Shown in pieces: positions 60,040 through 64,000 of a stretch of DNA of 64,000 nucleotides (within the stretch, counting starts at the first letter, position 1; the number at the start of each line of letters is the position of its first letter). Origin of the DNA: Paenibacillus castaneae. Its GTDB lineage: Bacteria > Bacillota > Bacilli > Paenibacillales > Paenibacillaceae. The DNA lies in NCBI RefSeq assembly GCF_002884445.1, contig NZ_KZ614144.1, positions 1,158,202 through 1,222,201 of the forward strand, in the 5' to 3' direction. A program made the position numbers and the translations under genes. The notes beneath the pieces were generated by a model. That model was not told where the DNA came from and ran no database searches. It saw only the letters and a program-made list of their open reading frames with translations.

Positions 60040-61098
60040 ATGAAAAATTTTCCTTTATATAAACAAATCCAAATTGATATTTTAGGGCAGATTAAAACTG
60101 GAAAATTACGTCCCGGTGATCGTGTTCCTTCCGAGAAAGAGCTTGCGGATCAATACAGAGTCAGCCAAATCACAAGCAAGAATGCACTGATTGGCTTAGC
60201 GGATGAAGGGGTGCTCGTCCGAGTGCAAGGTAAAGGCACGTTTGTAAAGCAGGAAGGCGAATCGGCTGGGGAATTTGATAATCGAAGCAACGCAAGAGAT
60301 GTTATTGGTCTCATTTTGCCTTGTATGAAAACGAAGGTTGATCAGAAAATTCTTGATTCTATTGAAAAGTACGTAACTGCGAGCGGTTACAGTCTGCAGG
60401 TTCGAGTTACGAGAGAGTCGCAAATAGAAGAGAGTGCAGCCATAGAATCCATGGTCGCATCCAATGTGCGCGGATTAATTGTGTTTCCAACGGAGGAGGA
60501 ACGCTATAACGATAGTATTTTGCGACTGTCGCTCGATAGGTTTCCGCATGTGCTCATTGATCGTTTTTTGAAGGAAATCCGCACGTATAGTGTTAGCTCA
60601 GATAATGTGAACGGTACTGAAGAGGCGATTACTCATCTTCTCGACAACGGCCATGAGCATATTGCGCTTATTACTCCCGAAATTACGAATACGGCAACAG
60701 AGGAAAGACTAATCGGATTTGAGAAAGCCTATTTAACGAAGAAGCTTCCGATTGATAAGGATTTGTGGTGCATACTGAAAATTGAGGATATATCTAGTGG
60801 CAACGCTCAGCATATTATTGAATCCTTTATGAGTGAGCGTCCAGCGATTTCAGCTGCATTCGTAGTCAATGTGGAATTGACCAACTATACGTATTACGCA
60901 GCTAAACGATTGAAGAAATCAGTTCCTGATGATATTAAGCTCGTTTGCTTTGACCGGCCTGATTTCCAGGATGTATCCTATTTGCAGCAAAATGAAGATG
61001 AAATTTGCAGACTTACGGTTGAATTGCTTCATGCACAATTACAAGGCGAGTACGAACCGCAGCGTATCGTTGTTCCAGTGAAATTTTGTGAAATGTAA
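60040..61098 (+). CDS. AraR-like regulator (GntR DNA-binding, LacI-type sensor)
   Basis: A regulator of about 352 residues. An N-terminal GntR winged helix (residues 4-70: LYKQIQIDILGQIKTGKLRP, SEKELADQYRVSQITSKNA) is joined to a periplasmic-binding-protein-type sensor (about 85-350, with IGLILPCMK and AITHLLDNGHEHIALI). This domain pair is that of the arabinose repressor AraR. ATG 60040 has GAGAGGGAGC upstream; the longer frame starts in the previous terminator. It probably represses the flanking transport and GH43 genes and itself, using the TATA-type repeats before each unit. Confidence 0.85.
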   Translation: MKNFPLYKQIQIDILGQIKTGKLRPGDRVPSEKELADQYRVSQITSKNALIGLADEGVLVRVQGKGTFVKQEGESAGEFDNRSNARDVIGLILPCMKTKVDQKILDSIEKYVTASGYSLQVRVTRESQIEESAAIESMVASNVRGLIVFPTEEERYNDSILRLSLDRFPHVLIDRFLKEIRTYSVSSDNVNGTEEAITHLLDNGHEHIALITPEITNTATEERLIGFEKAYLTKKLPIDKDLWCILKIEDISSGNAQHIIESFMSERPAISAAFVVNVELTNYTYYAAKRLKKSVPDDIKLVCFDRPDFQDVSYLQQNEDEICRLTVELLHAQLQGEYEPQRIVVPVKFCEM

Positions 61099-61106
61099 AC
61101 TATACG

Positions 61107-61150
61107 ACAATACCTTTGTGCCGTTCTAAGGCACAAAGGTATTTTTTATA
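61107..61150 (+). terminator. Terminator after the AraR-like gene
   Basis: AATACCTTTGTGCC pairs with GGCACAAAGGTATT across GTTCTAA, followed by TTTTATA. Confidence 0.9.
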
Positions 61151-61158
61151 TTATATTC

Positions 61159-61216
61159 AGTATATAAACATATAACAATATAATTTATAATAAGTTCATT
61201 GAGTGAAGCGCTTACA
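61159..61216 (+). repeat. Promoter-region repeat, copy B, with cre-like site
   Basis: Contains ATATAACAATATAAT and GTTCATTGAGTGAAGCGCTT, aligned with copy A at 58340-58396. GTGAAGCGCTTACA at 61203-61216 is the corresponding cre-like site. Confidence 0.75.
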
Positions 61217-61239
61217 GTTTATACGTAATAAATAGAAAA

Positions 61240-61330
61240 AGGGAGGGCGTCAAACGTAATAAAAAGAGGGTTATTATTGAGGATTATGGACACCCGCCAG
61301 TGAAGTACGGCTCGAAGGATACGAAATGGA
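61240..61330 (+). pseudogene. Relic of a second solute-binding protein gene, internally deleted
   Basis: GGGAGGGCGTCAAACGTAAT at 61241 copies the ribosome site and start of the AraN-like gene, but the ATG has become ATA. After AAAAAGAGGGTTAT the sequence jumps to ATTGAGGATTATGGACACCC and on to CTCGAAGGATACGAAATGG, which matches the 3' part of the AraN-like gene at about 59730-59790 with about seven differences in 57 bases. Roughly 1.2 kb between is missing. The joint lies at a shared TTAT. Confidence 0.85.
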
Positions 61331-61388
61331 TTAAATTCAATATTATCTATTAAATGAACACGAATAGTTAGTGCGAGGATGTGTATGC

Positions 61389-62282
61389 ATGAAAAAAAGA
61401 AAACCTAGTTATATCCGCAAAGAATATGCATGGGCCTATCTGTTTGTGGCTGCGCCTGTGCTTGGCTTTCTTATTTTTGGAGTGGCACCGCTTATTTACT
61501 CGGTTTGGTTAAGCTTCACGTCATGGGACTTGGTTACGCCGCCCAAATATATTGGTTTAGAGAACTATGTTGAAGTATTCCATGATGAGAAGTTTTATAA
61601 ATCTTTGTATAACACCGTTTTTATGATGCTTGGCATCCCGATTGGAATGATTGTTGCGCTATTGCTTGCTATTATGATGAATCGCCCGATCAAAGGGATC
61701 TCATTTCTTAGGACGATTTATTACTTGCCAGTCATTTCACCGATCATCGCAGTATCATTGCTATGGCAATGGATTCTGAATCAAGATTACGGTCTACTTA
61801 ATCAAACGATGTGGAGTTGGTTTGGCATTCAAGGGCCTAACTGGCTCGGAAACGCGAGTTGGATTAAACCTTCCATGATTTTGATAGGAGTATGGGGAGG
61901 CGTTGGCGGTACAATGGTGCTTTACTTAGCCGGACTTCAATCTATTTCTACCACGTATTACGAAGCGGCAGAAGTGGATGGCGCGAGTGCGTTCCAAAAA
62001 CTGAGGCTAATTACGATTCCGCTACTGACGAATATTCATTTCTTCGTCATTGTTATGGGCGTTATCGGAGCATTCCAGTCCTTTAGCCAGATTTATGTGC
62101 TAGCAGGCGATGGTGGTCCCCAGTACAGCGCAGCAACAGTTGTATTTTATATTTTCGAGAATGCATTCAAGTACTTTAATATGGGCTATGCCAGTGCGAT
62201 TGCTTGGGTTCTTGGCCTTATTATTTTCATTGTTACACTCCTTCAGTTCCGCTTGTCAAAAAAATGGGTTTATAACGATTAG
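61389..62282 (+). CDS. Arabinose-type sugar ABC transporter permease, AraP-like
   Basis: A permease of about 297 residues with six hydrophobic segments and the EAA loop EAAEVDGASAFQKLRLITIP. ATG 61389 is preferred over GTG 61371 because CGAGGATG then serves as ribosome site. It is the first gene of the distal unit, driven by repeat copy B and read through the SBP relic. Confidence 0.88.
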   Translation: MKKRKPSYIRKEYAWAYLFVAAPVLGFLIFGVAPLIYSVWLSFTSWDLVTPPKYIGLENYVEVFHDEKFYKSLYNTVFMMLGIPIGMIVALLLAIMMNRPIKGISFLRTIYYLPVISPIIAVSLLWQWILNQDYGLLNQTMWSWFGIQGPNWLGNASWIKPSMILIGVWGGVGGTMVLYLAGLQSISTTYYEAAEVDGASAFQKLRLITIPLLTNIHFFVIVMGVIGAFQSFSQIYVLAGDGGPQYSAATVVFYIFENAFKYFNMGYASAIAWVLGLIIFIVTLLQFRLSKKWVYND

Positions 62283-62322
62283 TACTTTACCGTTACAGTT
62301 TGTGAGGGGAGTTTGAATCAAC

Positions 62323-63159
62323 ATGCAACAGAAACGACTAACAAACCTTTGGGTGGCATTAATCCTTTGTGTCGGCTCCATTCTTATGCTGGCGCCGTTT
62401 GTCTGGACGATATCCACTTCATTAAAAGATCAACGCAACGTTTTCGAAATTCCGCCTAAGTGGATTCCAGACCCTGCAACTTTCAAGAACTATATTACAG
62501 CTTGGAATGATTCGCCTTTGCTTAGCGGATTTATGAACAGTATGATTATCGTCGTATTCGTTCTCGTCATTGGGTTGTTCGTATCAACCATGGCAGCATA
62601 TGCTTTTGCAAAAATTGAATTCCCGTTTAAAGATGCTATTTTTCTATCCTTGCTTGGAACAATGATGATTCCTTTTTCGGTAGTAATGATACCCCAGTTC
62701 ATTGGCTTCTCGCATATTAATTGGACAGATACGCTTCTGCCGCTCATTGTGCCGGGTTTGTTCGGAAATATCGTCGTTATTTTCTTCCTGCGCCAATACT
62801 TGGCGGGCGGTCTCCCGAATGAGTTAGTGGAAGCAGCCAAGCTGGACGGAAGCAGTTTCTTCCGAACTTTCTGGACCATTGCTTTGCCGGTTGCAAAGCC
62901 TGCGGTTGCAGCTCAAGCAGCGCTAACCTTCATGCATATTTGGAATGACTTTATGGGGCCGCTTATTTATTTAAGCTCGCCTCAGAAGCAAACGATTCAA
63001 GTACTCATTGCTTCTATGCAATCGCAGTACATGGGCTCCTCTAACTATCCGGTCATTTTGGCAGCATCCATCATTTCTATGATTCCGGTTATTCTCGTAT
63101 TCTTTTTCTGCCAACGCTATTTTATTGAATCAATGGCTATTAGTGGTTTAAAGGGTTAA
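62323..63159 (+). CDS. Arabinose-type sugar ABC transporter permease, AraQ-like
   Basis: A 278-residue permease with six hydrophobic segments and the EAA loop EAAKLDGSSFFRTFWTIALP; it ends ESMAISGLKG as usual. GAGGGGAG precedes the ATG. It pairs with the preceding permease and is followed four bases later by the GH43 lipoprotein gene. Confidence 0.9.
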   Translation: MQQKRLTNLWVALILCVGSILMLAPFVWTISTSLKDQRNVFEIPPKWIPDPATFKNYITAWNDSPLLSGFMNSMIIVVFVLVIGLFVSTMAAYAFAKIEFPFKDAIFLSLLGTMMIPFSVVMIPQFIGFSHINWTDTLLPLIVPGLFGNIVVIFFLRQYLAGGLPNELVEAAKLDGSSFFRTFWTIALPVAKPAVAAQAALTFMHIWNDFMGPLIYLSSPQKQTIQVLIASMQSQYMGSSNYPVILAASIISMIPVILVFFFCQRYFIESMAISGLKG

Positions 63160-63163
63160 TGGG

Positions 63164-64000
63164 ATGAGAATATGTATATTGGGAAAATCGAGGCTGTCGA
63201 AGGCAGTCGTCTTCCTAGCCGTTTCGATTATGCTCATACTAAGCGGTTGTCAATCGATTCCAAAAGAGAAAGAAGTCATCCTGTTGGAGGAGGATTCTAA
63301 ATTGTATACGAACTCGTTTAAGCTCGATCAAGAGTGGGAGGATTATGGTATTGGAGATCCTTTCATCATGCGATACAACGGCAAGTTTTATTTATACTGC
63401 AGCACCAAAGATTGGAGACCAGGCATTAAAGCTTGGAGCTCCAAGAACTTAGTAGATTGGAGCTATGAAGGTCTGGTAACTGAAGATCCCATAACAACTG
63501 GAGCATATGCACCGGAAGTCGTTTACTGGAATGGCAGCTTCTATTTGTATACATCGCCTGCGGGCCAAGGCCATTATGTACTGCAAAGTGACAGTCCAAC
63601 CGGTCCGTTCGTTGTCAAAACAGACAATCTAGGAAATTCCATTGATGGTTCTGTTTTTATTGATGACAATGGCAAATGGTATTTCACGAATGCAGGAACG
63701 CAAGGCATTGTTGCTCATGAAATGCCTGATCCGTTTACGATTGATATTGGCATAACAACGAACGCATTTCTTGGACATTGGACAGAAGGGTCCATGATTT
63801 GGAAGCGAAATGGCTTGTACTATATGACTTATACGGGCAATCACGTTTTTAGCAACGGCTATCGTGTTAACTATGCGGTTTCAAAGAATAGCCCATTCGG
63901 TGATTACACAATCCCTTCAAACAATCCCATTATTATTAATGTGAAGGATGAATTTAAAGGACTTGGCCACAGTGCGACTGTGCTGGGCCCGGATATGGAC
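63164..64000 (+). CDS. GH43 lipoprotein, arabinanase/arabinofuranosidase type (3' end outside window)
   Basis: 279 residues are visible and the frame is open at the window end. A signal peptide with lipobox LILSGC places it on the cell surface. The GH43 triad is present: Asp in GIGDPFIM (residue about 65), Asp in SIDGSVF (about 161) and Glu in TEGSMIW (about 208). The order SBP, regulator, permeases, surface GH43 suggests it cuts arabinan-like chains into oligosaccharides that the adjacent importer takes up. The exact specificity cannot be told. Confidence 0.88.
   Translation, partial: MRICILGKSRLSKAVVFLAVSIMLILSGCQSIPKEKEVILLEEDSKLYTNSFKLDQEWEDYGIGDPFIMRYNGKFYLYCSTKDWRPGIKAWSSKNLVDWSYEGLVTEDPITTGAYAPEVVYWNGSFYLYTSPAGQGHYVLQSDSPTGPFVVKTDNLGNSIDGSVFIDDNGKWYFTNAGTQGIVAHEMPDPFTIDIGITTNAFLGHWTEGSMIWKRNGLYYMTYTGNHVFSNGYRVNYAVSKNSPFGDYTIPSNNPIIINVKDEFKGLGHSATVLGPDMD

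Noticed and set aside
1-64000. CRISPR arrays, tRNA or rRNA genes, transposases, phage genes
   Set aside because: I looked for repeat-spacer series, tRNA-like ends, IS-type inverted ends with transposase frames and phage structural genes and found none.

Overview
The window looks like a chromosomal segment of a soil or plant-associated Paenibacillus-type Firmicute. The evidence is moderate GC with AGGAGG-type ribosome sites, many GTG/TTG starts, lipobox solute-binding proteins, CUT1 sugar importers without their own ATPase, an YclNOPQ-type siderophore importer, CsoR-CopZ-CopA, YitT, a KinB-like kinase, a ZTP riboswitch and TGTGAA-type Rex operators. I see no rRNA, tRNA, CRISPR array, phage or insertion sequence.

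Region 1 (1-11.9 kb) is a sugar locus. It has the 3' end of a probable GH35-type beta-galactosidase, an LplBCA-like importer (permease, permease, lipoprotein) and a divergent AraC regulator. A five-gene operon follows: lactonase, tagaturonate reductase, altronate dehydratase, aldo/keto reductase and a zinc dehydrogenase. Together these encode a route L-galactose > L-galactonolactone > L-galactonate > D-tagaturonate > D-altronate > 2-keto-3-deoxygluconate.

Region 2 (12-35 kb) is mostly housekeeping and metal homeostasis. It holds an orphan KinB-like sensor kinase, Fur-box-controlled yclNOPQ, a FetAB-like iron exporter, a UlaG-like hydrolase, a YuiD-like protein, an esterase, a TRM11-like methyltransferase apparently starting at CTG, folD behind a ZTP riboswitch, a heterodimeric ABC exporter with one degenerate ATP site, YitT, a GDPD-MFS pair, and csoR-copZ-copA with three CsoR-type operators.

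Region 3 (35.2-53.6 kb) is the least ordinary part. It is a tightly packed ten-gene run: a lipoprotein SBP, a roughly 1000-residue membrane-anchored protein with two carbohydrate-binding-like modules fused to a second SBP, a permease pair, an NHL-propeller/TPR membrane protein, a YIP1-family membrane protein, a DUF5696-type exoprotein, a second permease pair and a LamG-GH51 arabinofuranosidase. An ArsR-type regulator with a beta-rich C-terminal half and a divergent GH43 gene sit beside it. I infer a surface system that binds, trims and imports an arabinose-containing glycan. Its NHL, YIP1 and DUF5696 parts have no assigned role.

Region 4 (53.6-58.2 kb) holds an NADH oxidase preceded by three Rex-type sites, a MidA-like methyltransferase with a TPR-like tail, and a short-chain dehydrogenase. 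Region 5 (58.2-64 kb) is a second arabinan-type locus: SBP, AraR-like regulator, two permeases and a GH43 lipoprotein running off the window. Between regulator and permeases lies the internally deleted relic of a duplicated SBP gene with its promoter.
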